DNA of 64,000 bases from Phaffia rhodozyma (lineage: Eukaryota; Basidiomycota; Tremellomycetes; Cystofilobasidiales; Mrakiaceae): NCBI GenBank assembly GCA_014706385.1, contig JACGZH010000002.1, forward strand, positions 744,001 to 808,000, read 5' to 3'. The first letter of the stretch is position 1; the number at the start of each line of letters is the position of its first letter. Shown here piece by piece: positions 46,880 through 62,085 of the stretch. Both the position numbers and the translations under genes were made by a program. Below the pieces are notes generated by a model. The model was not told the DNA's origin, ran no database searches, and saw only the letters and a list, made by a program, of their open reading frames with translations.

Positions 46880-47769
46880 CCCTTTCTTCTCTTTTCTTGT
46901 TTTTTTGTTGTTGTTATGGTTTTACGAGAGGGGGCGAAAGACTGTCTCCTTCGCTACTGGGAAGAAGGGAGAGAAGGGAGGGAAGGGAAAGAAGCGAAGG
47001 AGGATGAAAGGGAGGGGTTAGAATATGGGATGGAAGACTGATGGATGAGACCGAATCTAACCGCGGGCAAGAATAGAGAAATGGCCCGCGTCGTCAATTC
47101 ATGTCGTTCTCCCTTTGTTGTTTCGCTGATGTCTCACCGATGCGCATGTCGCTCGACAAAGGCATAGCATGCATCTTACTTGCAGCACCAACGATAGACG
47201 GCACAGACCGGACAGACATAAGAGAAGAGAGAGAAAGAGAGATAAGAGTAAATGGTGATTGAGGAAAGGAACAAGAGTCGAAGAAACTCGGATGAGGGGT
47301 ACTACAGCAAAGGGTCCGGAAGCCGCGCACTGAAGAACACAAATGAAACAAGTAGACGAGAAAAAGACAATAAAGACTTGAACAAGCTTCAAGAAGTAAA
47401 GATAGATAAGAGGGGTAAAGAGGATGTACCATCTGAGAGAGCACTACTGAGAAAGAACGAGGATGAGAAAACCCATAGAGAAATATATAGAGGTGTATGT
47501 AGGAGAGCAGGAGACAGAGAAAGGAAGTGAAGAACAAAAGAGTTCGGAGTAAGATGATCATGAAGCTTGTTGTGTTTGTTATCATACAAAGAAATAAACA
47601 ACGAAGAGGGAGGTATTGAGAGGTTCCGTCAGGAGAGGAAGAAACGAAGGAAAAAATTGAGTAGGAATGCAAAGAAAAAAGAAAAGAAAAAGAAAAAACG
47701 CAACAACGACAACAGAAGAAACATCAAGACAAATAATGCTCGAGGAGAGATAAATTACACCCCGTAAGT
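46880..47769. other. GRR1 upstream region / KRE6 3' flank
   Basis: Purine-rich on the plus strand (AGGGAGGGAAGGGAAAG at about 46974-46991 and A-rich 47640-47700). A 192-codon minus frame (47672-47094) is pyrimidine-driven low complexity and not supported. No gene seen. Confidence 0.5.
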
Positions 47770-50700
47770 TTAACAACCATCGTAGAGACTGTTTCGAGGG
47801 AATTTGTATCCGGCATCGGACCAGATGGTCAAGTTGGCATCAGCGTATGCGTTGGCGTGGTTTGCAATATAGGCCGAGGTCGGATAATCTTCGGGATCAC
47901 AGCCAAAGTTTTCCTCGCCTTCCCGCTGGTAGACTCTGACATAGTCGATGTACATGGAAGCAGGCCATTTCAAGTTGGCAAAATCGGGAGGCTGGAAACC
48001 AGCAGACATTCCCAAGTTAAGGATAATTGACTTTTATTTTGGATCCGTGATGAAGAGTTAGTGATCTTCCAAACATCATAAGGTAAAAAAGAAAAGGGCA
48101 CGTACCATGGGCTCTTCTGGAATGATTCTTTGGCTCACTCCGACTTTCGAGTTCGGTCCAACCGCGGCAGCCGTCATTTTCCACGACGGTACGCCACCGA
48201 CATGCCAAGTGATGAAGCCGTCAGCTCGGTTGTTGACATCGGACCAGTACTCAAGACCGTAAGTCTGGTAGTTGCCCTTGTAGGCTTTGTTTGAATCGAC
48301 GTATGTTAACCCAGAGACAGCCTAGGGGGACAGGAGAAAGGGTATTAAAAGCTATATTAGATTTGTGACCAAGAACAACGTGAGAATGAAGACATGATCA
48401 GTAGCTCACTTGTTGGTAGGGACCTCCAAGGTAAGAGTTCCACTTTGTGATGGAAGCATCGTAGATTACCGAACCATCGGTATCGGATTGCCAACTATCA
48501 TCGAACGGACTGAGGTCGTTCGTATAAGGAAATGATGTCAGAAATAGTCAAGAAACAATGCCAAGGCTGAGATTCGAGGAAGAAGGGACTTACGCAATTT
48601 GGAAACTCTGAGACATCTGACCTAAATCTTTGTCCGTATCGACCTCTTTGAGTGATAGAAACCCCAGTTATGAATAAGAATGAAACACAAGATAAAATAC
48701 CAATGAAAAACATGTCAGTCGAAATCATATATGTAACAGTCATTCAGATCCCTTTTGAGATTCAAGCACACTGACGGGCTTCGAGGATATCGATTTCAGG
48801 AGCTCCTCGACCTGTACTTGTGGTGGGTCCAGGGTGATCCTGTCCAGGACAAGTACAGGCAGAAAGCCGTTGTCCGGGCAGCTCAGAAAGTTCTCCTCCG
48901 TTATAGCCTAAAACGATGGATGATCATAGGAAAAAAGAAGATAGAGTAACGGTCAGAGCGTGAATCATTTGAATGATGAAGTTGTACTTTGACAGGCCAA
49001 ATACTGACCAGTAGTAAGAGCAGCTTCAGGACCGGTTCCGTTAGCCCATGTTTGGTTAGCAAACGTTCCGACATCGCAAGAGTCATAAGAGTAAGGCCAG
49101 AGCCCCTCGGTTGCTAATGGAAAAGAAAAGGAAAAGTAGAAAGGCCGACACGATCAGCAATGTGTTGTTGTCAAAAAAGGAAAAGGCCGAGAAAAGGGAT
49201 TCACTGGCTCCGTATCCAGGTCGACCCAAGTTTCCCATTAACCAAACACCAGGCCAGTAACCTCCAACAACCTGTTGTGAAGACGAAGGACGAATCAAAA
49301 GTTAAAGAAGTCAGCGGCGATGAAACAAAAGTGAAAAAAGACCAAAGTGGCGAACATTATCTCCAGGCAGCGATACGCTGACTTCAATGTATCCTCTAGT
49401 GAAACAGAACTTATTCCAGGTCCTATTGTAACATAAAAATAAGGGGAAGGAAGAAAGTAGAGATGTTGAATAGATGATCAGCGTCAACACGAGTACAGGT
49501 ACACGCTAGGGTATTTAGATTCAGAGGCATAATAAGATACTGACTGCAACATGGCACTCTCAAAGTTGAGGTTGTGGGACAATCTTTCTTGCATGGTCAA
49601 GACGAGCTTCCCGTCCTTGGTGATCGCATTCCTGGGCGCGTACCACTCGTAATCAGCGGTAGGCCAGTAGTGGAAATCGACGGCCTCCCTGTTGTTGATG
49701 AATTTCAAAAGCAAGAATGGTAAGCTGATTGGAAACCCAAAATCGGCATATGCATACGGAGGACCTGACGCACCAGTAGGGGTCATCTCCTGGGAAGAAC
49801 GTCCTGCCGTCTGTCTCGAATTCGTCAGAGAAGATTAAGTTGTATGTTTTTCCGTCAAATCCGGTACGGGATCTAGCACTATCAGGCGTCTCGCTGTCTA
49901 TCAAGGTCGGCAAGTTGGGGATTACGGGGACCTGAGAGAGAAGAGAGAAGGGTGAGTGACCGAATACATGAGGCCATGCCGAGCGACATGAGATCAAAGC
50001 TTACCTGTCCGGTTCCATTGGTGCCACCCAAGCTGAGAATGAAGCCGACGGAATGCCCCAAAGTTGGTCAGTCTCTCGCAAAGTTCGCATCTCGATCAGA
50101 GATCGACATCAAGTAGGGCTGGATGATGCTTACTTGAAGCTTCCTTTGCTAGACGACTTTTTGGCTTTCTTGAGGTAGTATGTCAAGATAGGATAGCCGG
50201 CAAAGAGCATGAGAAGTCCACCTAAGAGGAAACCCAAGACTAAGACATTGAAGCATCCTCTGGTCGACCAGACTAAACCGCCGCCAGAACCAACACCTCC
50301 AGCAGAGTGTTTTCCCTTTTTACCTGGAGGATCCGGTCGGTGAAGGGCATCGCTAGAGAGGTTGAAGCGTTCATACTGTGATGAGCAAAGCAAGCAACGT
50401 CTCAATTTCTAGAGGAGAAGGAGACGACGAAAAACCACTTACTCCATCTCGGGATCCTTTTCGTCCCAAAGCAGATGGCTGTCATCGCCGTTGTTTCGTT
50501 GACCAGCCATCAGACTAGGCGCCACAAGAGAGTGTCGGTTATAGTTGTCGTTGGGCGAGTATGATCCAAGAGAGGATTCAGACACAGCGGTTGAGAATCG
50601 AGAAGAGGGAGTCTGAGGCAAGAGAGGTTGGGCGGAGTGGGAATGGGCAACCGATGTATACTATCATAGAGTGTAAACAAAGTCGAAAAGGTCGTGTTCG

Positions 50701-51318
50701 AGAAGCGATTGGATGATGAAGGGATCGTCGACACAGAGAGAAGAGAGGGAGGAAGAGGAAACGAGTACGCCAAGATTGGATGAAAAGGTTGAACGTATGT
50801 AGCGAGTGAGTAGACAGTTCGAACCAGACAGAAAATACGAAGGCCGGATCAGTTTTGTGTGCGACCTATGGGGAAAAGGGATCGAACTAAAACTCTGAGG
50901 GAGCAAGATCAGGAAGAAAAGTCGGACATACGGCATAAGGCCCATAGGCCGAGCCAATCTGGCTGTTGACGGCCGATAGAGGGTCAGTCTTCCCATTCGT
51001 ACCGGGAACATTACCGACTGGGTGCTCGCCGGACGTGATCGATGTGTTTTCCCCAGAGGAAGAGTTTGAATGGGATCTGTTGACACCTGGGCCGGCCGCT
51101 TGTGAATTGACCTGCCAGTTTGGGTTCAACGGCGAGGGATTATTAGCGGCGGAGAAGGCAGTGGAAGACATGGAGAGCGTCGATTGCTGAGGGCTCGAGT
51201 CGTGGGTGCTGGTATAGTTTGCGTATTGAGGATGATTCTGGTTTTGAGAACTGGAGCGTTTGTGAAGAGCGATCGGCGGCTGAGGGACAGATGCGCTATT
51301 CGGTCGACTTGTCGGCAT
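47770..51318 (-). CDS. KRE6: Beta-glucan synthesis protein Kre6/Skn1
   Basis: Type II membrane protein with a GH16 domain, needed for beta-1,6-glucan of the cell wall; acts in the secretory pathway and at the plasma membrane. ATG 51318 starts a long Ser/Asn-rich cytosolic part, with further exons containing [14 protein letters not shown]. The signal anchor is [20 protein letters not shown] (about 50240). The lumenal domain has [20 protein letters not shown] and [52 protein letters not shown], the catalytic-site motif [10 protein letters not shown] (48805-48775), and [20 protein letters not shown]. It ends with a Cys-containing tail, SLYDGC-stop. About ten exons. The order matches Kre6/Skn1 and no key piece is missing. 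Confidence 0.9.
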
Positions 51319-52381
51319 GGATTCGGGCCGAGGGAGAGAACAGAGAGAGGAGATGATCCCAGAAAGAACCTTTCCAGTGGGCTCAAATGTGAATGAGCAA
51401 AGGAGGAAAGAAAGAAGAAGGTGAAATCGCTACGAAGGTGTGTGTGCGTATATGTATGTGTGTTTACCCTAGGGTGAGGTGACCCAAAGAAGAGAACAAA
51501 GTTCTATCATCAAGGTTAGTATTGGACGAAAAAGAGAGCAGAGGTGAAGAACGACACACTGCACGAGCTCAACGTCGCAAGAGTGAGAGACAGAGAGAAA
51601 GGAGAAACAAACTTTAGATGGACAAGGTGGATGGGTCAAAGAAGAGAAGAAGAAGAAAGAGAAGAAGGAGAAAGAGAAGAAGGAGAAGAGGGCAAATGAG
51701 AAGGAGGGAAGAACGGAAATCCGCAGGGGAGGATAAACAGGCACACAGGCGTTCAGGCACACACACACGCAAATATAAATATATATATATGCACGCACCT
51801 GGGCAATAGGCACACAGGCACCAGGCACATTCGTAGTTACAACATCACTTTGTAACCATCTGGTGAGTCACCCGCCCTTGGGCGCTCGGTGGCTGGCAAA
51901 TCCGAAAGCTTGGAGAGGTGAGTAACCAGTGCGCTTCCCTGGCGCTCTACCCATCTAGTTTAGTACGTCTATGCCTATGCCTTTGTGGCTTTCTGAGATT
52001 CTATGTCCTCTCTCTTCTCCTCTCCTCTCGCTACACTAGTAGGTTTTGCATACGCTCTGTTACTCCCTGTATCTTGCTCTCTCATCTTTTTGTTATTCTT
52101 TGTATATCTAAAATTCTAATGATAATGAACAAGATAAGAATACGGATAAAATACAAAAGAAAAGAAGTAAGACATGAACGGGTGTGTCACGGACAGTAAT
52201 CCGGAACTGGTATCAATCCTCTAGTATGAAATACAAAGGAAACAAGCTTGGGCACGTCGTGATCCACTTTATCGTACTCTAACCCACAACCTTCCTCAGA
52301 AAGCATGCCGTCAACAACCTATCACCCCACTTGTATCTAGGTTCCTCGGCCTGAAAAGGTAGAAATCAACAACTGAAGCGT
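51319..52381. other. KRE6 upstream region with polypurine tract
   Basis: About 1 kb upstream of KRE6 and after the GNAT gene (both minus). Contains a GAAGAAGAGA-type polypurine run (51640-51705), a short (TA)n at about 51778-51789, CA-rich words and a GC-rich patch with the hairpin CGCCCTTGGGCG near 51870. No coding frame supported. Confidence 0.5.
51640..51705. repeat. GA-rich polypurine tract
   Basis: Nearly pure purine sequence on the plus strand built of GAA, AGA and GGA words. On the minus strand it is a polypyrimidine stretch upstream of KRE6. Confidence 0.8.
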
Positions 52382-53126
52382 TTAGCTCTCCCTTTCCTTC
52401 TTGATCAAATCCAATTCAGAAAGATTTACCTTGTACTCGTTATAACCCCTTCGGTTATACCAAATTTTCACGTGGTTGACCCTTCCGTCTTCCAGTCGAG
52501 GCCGAGTGTTCAAGGTGATGGTCTTTGCTCCGAATTCACGCACGCAGAGATCTTCTATGATGTCCATAACCTGACAAGCAAGACATGTCATTGGTTGGAA
52601 CGTTATGAGACACAGATACCACAGGTGCTCTCTCGTTCACTTACTTTGGTCCCGAGGTGTTTGCCTTGGAAGCGAGTATATATATGAAGCAGTGCTATCT
52701 CAACGAGTAGATCAATAGCACATAGTGAGCACCTTTTTCAAAGAGAGCGAAGAGAAAATCTCATATTCTGCTTGAAAGACCTACATATCATCACCGTGTT
52801 TGTATCGGGGTTGACAATGTCCGGCTCTCCTGCAGGTTCAAACTCGATCGCTCCCCTTCGTTTCCCAAGCCAGATGTTTCCACGTAACGGTTGTCAATGG
52901 AGAGCCCATCGGTCAAAAAAACGAGTACAGAAATGAAGAGAGATACGCACATCCCGATCGGTTCACCCTCTAATTCGAATAGATAAAGCGCCAACTTTCC
53001 ATCCACAGAATCTTTCAATACCTGACCGATCTTATCCTCGCCCCATCCACACGATATTCGCAGCTTGATCAACTCGGGTTCGTCCGATAACCTTGCCCGC
53101 CGGTACGTTAATTCAGATGTTGTCAT
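52382..53126 (-). CDS. GNAT-family N-acetyltransferase
   Basis: Small acetyl-CoA-dependent acyltransferase; substrate unknown. Exon from ATG 53126: TTSELTYRRARLSDEPELIK, LRISCGWGEDKIGQVLKDS, KLALYLFELEGEPIGM (first strands of the fold). A middle exon gives NIWLGKRRGAIEFEPAGEPD and VNPDTNTVMI. A short exon carries IALLHIYTRFQGKHLGTKV, where QGKHLGTK is the acetyl-CoA pyrophosphate-binding loop (Q/RxxGxG/A type). The last exon has VMDIIEDLCVREFGAKTITL, NTRPRLEDGRVNHVKIWYNR and RGYNEYKVNL. About 190 residues. Confidence 0.75.
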
Positions 53127-53954
53127 ATTTTGAGTATTTTCTGCACTCTTCGACGATATTAGTATATGGTCACTTGTTAGCTGGGCAAGGATAACCAACC
53201 TCAAAGAATAAGGAAGGAGAATGAGAGTGAGAGAGTGAGATCGCGATCAAGTGAAGGAAAGGCGGTCCTTGTCAAATGGATTCTTGTAGCCATGTGTATG
53301 CAGAGGATGGTCCTTATCAAAATGACTTGACGGTCATCGCCGATCGGTCGGCCGAAACAAAGAACGATAGGCGAGAAGCTTGGACCGGATGGTCTGGTCT
53401 TCTCTCGAAGACACAAGAAAGGATAGATCTAGTCAGTCTCAGCACTTTTTTTCCTTTTTCCTTCAGTTGGGAAAGAGACAAGATTGCGCATCAAAATGTT
53501 TACATCCACACGTGGCGGATGTAAGAGGACGAGAGTCTGCTTTGATCTCTCTTCCCTATCTTTTCTCACTTCACAGGCATTTAGGGCAGAATAACCGGGG
53601 CAAGATCAACGCTTGTTTTGATTTTCATGAAAAGACTCAAACAAGAAAAACTAAGAGAGGAGAAAGAGAGAGAGAAGAGAAAAGCAGGCAATGATCACTG
53701 ATTATACAGACGAGCAAGGCGGATAGAAGGAAGACGCGACTGATTTCTTGGAGGAACAGACGCGTCAATTGAGTAGAATATTCAACAACTTTTCTCTTGT
53801 TGGCGCATGGTTCTCTTAGATAACCCATTGACCACCATCGACCTAGACCGAAGCAGCATACCTTAATCCCGACCTAGTTCCCCTCAGTCCATCTTTCTCG
53901 CTCCCTGTTCAATTTTCTCTTCCCTTCTGAGTGAACTCCAGAGCTGTCTTGACG
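53127..53954. other. Divergent promoter region
   Basis: Between the GNAT gene (-) and the GBD/FH3 gene (+). CT-rich leader just before 53955. Short frames look random. Confidence 0.5.
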
Positions 53955-56874
53955 ATGTCAGCTCCTCCGTCTCCTACCAAGCGATACTCCCAACATTATC
54001 AGCAGCAACAACAATATCAGCAGCAGCAGCAAGGCCGACCATCGTCCCATGCACCTCCTCTTCATAGTCCAACAAGAGGCGTAATGAACCAACTTCCTCT
54101 GTTCACTCCAGGCATGCCCGTTTGTCGAACGCATTTTTCTTCTTCGGTAGCAGCAGCCGCGCCTGGAGAATATGCTTCTCCCGGATCATCAGCAACTCCA
54201 GCACCAACCAGCAGGAGCTCAACAGCTAGACCCATGAGCATGATAATGACCCAACGGCCATCAGAAACTTCCAGAGCACCCAACGTTGGAAGAGGACAGA
54301 ACGGCACACCAGTTGGACACGCGGCTTCAAAAAGCTTAGATCTCGATGGGCTGTCGAAATTCTCCCAGGGAGCTCCTGGAGGTAAAACTAGAATCGATAC
54401 GGACTTTGAGGCAATGATGGTGAGTTACGTGATCGGATTAATAAATTGATCCCAAGCACTACTTGCATGCTGGTTGACTGATATATACGTTTGCCTCCTC
54501 TATTCTTCATGAATCAAATCCTCAGGACGCTCTGGAAGTCCCTTCAGCAGTTAGAATGAAGATGAACACGATGGACCAACACGTGAAATCTGCGTTCTTG
54601 AAAAACTCGGTCGGTTTCTAGCTCTCGGTTTACCTGCTCTGTACTCGTTTTGTTGCTTATTCCTCGTCGATATTCAATCATATAGCAATCCTTTCAATTG
54701 GCCACCGGGATGTCTGCCCGATCTGGTGGTTCTCCTTACCCCAAACAGCCTTCTAGAACTTCCTCGCACTCTTCATCTACTCCTGACAGGACACCCAGCG
54801 ATCTTCGATCATCTATCGCTCGAGATTCGGACTATTTCCTTGTTCCTAGACATCAGTCTATCCTAGGATCCAACCATCAGATTGGAAACCACCAGAGCTC
54901 ACCATCCTCCTCCTCTCACGTTCGACAAATATCTGACCGTGAGCGAGGAGACAAACAGCGAGCGAAGGGTAAGAAAACCGGGCCGGAGAGGAATTCAATG
55001 GTTCAAGCCGAGAGTCTAAGGGAAGGCACGCAAAATTCGCCAATGGGAATGGCGAGGTGGTTAAGGGATGGACCGCCGGCTGGTGTGATGGATCTCGGTA
55101 GAGTGAAGAAGTTGAGGATGTTACTAAGACAGGAAACCACTTTGTGAGTTTCTATTTTTTCTTCATCGCATTCGACATCCTTTCTAAATAATTTGTCTTC
55201 CTCTTCGTTCTCTTTTTGTCTTAGATGGGTCGAAACTTTCTTACATGAAGGTGGATATGTATTCATGCTACGAAAGCTGAATGAGGTACTTGAGATGGAA
55301 TGGAGGTACGTATGCTCACCCATCAAGAACGTACCATCAGCAGCAGCCTGAGACTTCGACTGAAATCTCGATTCTGTGCTGCTTCACACAGGGAGGAACA
55401 ACACGATGATCAACTCCTTCACGAGCTTCTCCGATGCATCAAAGCCCTTGCCACGTCCGATGTCGGCTGCCTTGCCATTCGACAATACTCCCCTGCTCCA
55501 TTCATCCCACTCACTACCCTTCTCTTTTCGGACAAGAAACCAGGAGACGTTCCAACCAGACAACTCATGACTGAGCTCATCCTCTTGTTGTTTGATCTCT
55601 TCCCTGTTGAGAGCAGTTGTGGCGTTTCACAGGAATGGGCTAACTTGCCAGAGTTCGTTAGAAGGTTGCTCGTCGGGCCGGAAAAAGAGAATGATCTTGT
55701 TGAATTCGTCACAGTCGCTCATCGGCCTAGAGTATACAAGACGTACCTGACCGAAATCGCTGATGTCTGGTTAGTGTTTGCGCAACTCTCCTCTCCCCTA
55801 TCCGTTGAAACTCAGCGATCGCTTCTTTGAGTAGAAGAGAAAAGGCCTGATCGCCCCTCCCCCTTTGTATGAATATGATTCGGGTTCTTTCTTAGTCGAG
55901 ACTACTTTTGGATGTTCTGCCATGCCAATGGGATTTGGCGACTGTCAGATCTAGATGTTTCCCAGGTCGAAAGACCAACAGCACCTGGTGGAGCTACAGG
56001 AGGAGGTGCGTCTTATCTTCTGTTCTTATCGTCGATTCGCAACTCTGACTATTTATTATTCAACATTACTGCGTATTTTCACATCATCCTTTCATCAGTT
56101 GAATACGAAGCTGGAAATTATCTGGTATGTGTCTCCCTCTACTTTTTCAGACTTTTGATCGATATCCCTGATATGCAGGATCACACATCCTGACCGGTCG
56201 TATGACTCCATTCTTCACAGGCCGTCCACTTCAGATTGATCAATGCACAGGCTCGAGCTTGTTATGAGCTGAACGATTCATCAGATTCTGATACGAGTGC
56301 TTGGCGATTCCACGCCCAACTCTTTGAAAGCGGATTTGACAGGATCATCTTGGTAAGTCTTTTCCTTCTCTGCTCGTATACGTTTCGCGCGTCATGTTTT
56401 TGAGCTAAAGTCTTATGTCGTCCTTCCATCTGGCTGCTTCAGTCCACGAGGAAGGCATCAACAACATACTATCCCCACCTCCATCTTGAATTGGCCCGAT
56501 ATATTGCCCTAGCCCAACAGGCTGAGTACGACCTACCCTACCAAGTTCAACGGCTAATCGAACCTCCTCCTGTCAACTTCCGAAAAGTTAACGGACGAGA
56601 CTCTGAAGGACTGCCCTCACAAGGTTTGAACGGTGGAAAGTTTGGTCCAGAGAAAAGACAAAATGATCCTATCGGGAACGGTCTGCCGTCACAAGCCAAT
56701 GGATCTAGTACTACTCCTGCGGTTGGACAGAGGAACCAAATAGATGATAGGTTCGTCTTCCAAGCACCCGCTGGAAGACATCTTCAAGCAGAAGCGGGAG
56801 GGAGAAAATTTAGCCCGGCTCCTCAGTTAACCAGGGATATCATCCAATCAGATGGAAACTCCTTGTTGGTTTGA
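53955..56874 (+). CDS. GBD/FH3-domain GTPase-binding protein, rid1-like
   Basis: Protein with the N-terminal regulatory module of formins (Rho GTPase-binding domain plus FH3 armadillo repeats) but no FH1/FH2. From ATG 53955: Gln-rich disordered start, then FEAMM/DALEVPSAVRMKMNTMDQ and HVKSAFLKNS (GBD start), MDLGRVKKLRMLLRQETTLW, VETFLHEGGYVFMLRKLNEV, LHELLRCIKALATSDVGCLA, MTELILLLFDLFPVESSCGV, CRDYFWMFCHANGIWRLSDL, YLAVHFRLINAQARACYELN and ELARYIALAQQAEYDLPYQV, with a polar tail to the stop at 56872. About eight exons. Basidiomycete proteins of this layout have been called rid1. It probably reads Rho/Cdc42 state in polarised growth (inference). The FH3 part looks complete; the absence of FH2 agrees with the clean stop and the next gene 550 bp on. 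Confidence 0.75.
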
Positions 56875-57427
56875 TCGGTCTAGCCTGACTCGCTCTTATT
56901 TTATTATTCTGCCTACTCCTTACCGTCGAGGCTTTTTCCTTCTTTTTGTCCTTCTACTCTTCTTTTGGTTCTTGGCTTGATATTTCGTTGTCTTCTTATC
57001 TCTCTTCCTTTTGCCTTGTGCTTCCTCCTCTGTTCTTTACGTGCCCAACTTGATTATGGCTGTTGTTTCAAAGTATTGCATACCCACGTCCTTTCTTTCT
57101 TGCTTCCCTCCGCTCCTTTCTTATCATATCGTATCTTTCCTTCTCCTCGCTCTCCGTTGTTGATAACGATGGCAGTGTCTAGTCCCACCGCGCGCGCGCG
57201 CGTGTTATGCCAGCCATGCATAAATTATTAAATGAATGTTTGTCTGTTGATCAACGTGTCGCGTCGACGCGACAGAATTAAGAAAAACAAACGCGTCTGT
57301 TGAGCAGAAGTCATTGATTTCTTTCTACCACTTGAATCATCTCCACTTGCGTCGATATCTCTTCTTTCATACCCTTTTCTCTATTTGACTTTACTGTTGA
57401 AGATCTGACCGATATCTAGACCTGAAG
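56875..57427. other. Intergenic with short CG repeat
   Basis: 3' flank of the GBD/FH3 gene and MCM6 promoter. A (CG)n run of about 14 nt lies at 57189-57203, and GTCGCGTCGACGCGAC near 57258-57273 is a perfect 16-bp palindrome. No gene seen. Confidence 0.6.
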
Positions 57428-61477
<4,050 letters not shown>

Positions 61478-62085
61478 AGCATGCTGTTTCTTTGTCGTTA
61501 TTTCTTTTCTATAGCCGTCTTTCTTGACATCTATCTGCCTTTATGTTTATTTTGTTTTTCTTCTCTTTTATATTTTCCAATCCACGACCATCTCTGTTTG
61601 GCATCGCTCTACTATACATATACCTTGTGTCGTTCTTACCTCTCCGCTCGCTCGCTTGCTCGGTCTCTCGCTCCTGCTCTCTTTACGTTCTGTTTGTATA
61701 ATTCAGATATCGACGACCTTGATCCTTAACACAACAGACCTTAACACAGACCCGCGTGGCATCGGGTCTGGACGAGCTGATCGGAAAAGATGACGTGCTC
61801 GGAAACGATTACCAATCGGCTGAACGAGCAATACGAATATTTTCCAATACATACTACAACACGTCCTAATAGTTTTCTCCTATATCGCGGGTAATAGCCA
61901 CCGGCGAATGACTAAGCTCGCTTCCGTCGCGTTTTCGGCCATGCAACTCTTTTGGCATCAACTCGTTTGTTCCCTTCGTCCATCCTATAGAGAGTCTTCC
62001 GATTAGTGTGTATACATCGGCAGTTTCCTTCTTCTTCTTTCGCTCTCTTCGCCTTCTGTCTCTCGTACAGCTCCTGTTCTATCTG
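61478..62085. other. Intergenic MCM6 to GSH1
   Basis: CT-rich leader typical of this window's promoters (61500-61690 and 62020-62070). No coding frame or RNA gene seen. Confidence 0.55.

Noticed and set aside
47094..47672. 192-codon minus-strand frame
   Set aside because: Composition is Ser/Leu/Phe/Tyr from a CT-rich strand, with no conserved pattern and no flanking exons.
51840..51960. tRNA-like words on the minus strand (GGGTAGAGCGCC and GCTTTCGGATTTGCC)
   Set aside because: No acceptor or T stem could be paired; only chance A-box/B-box resemblance.
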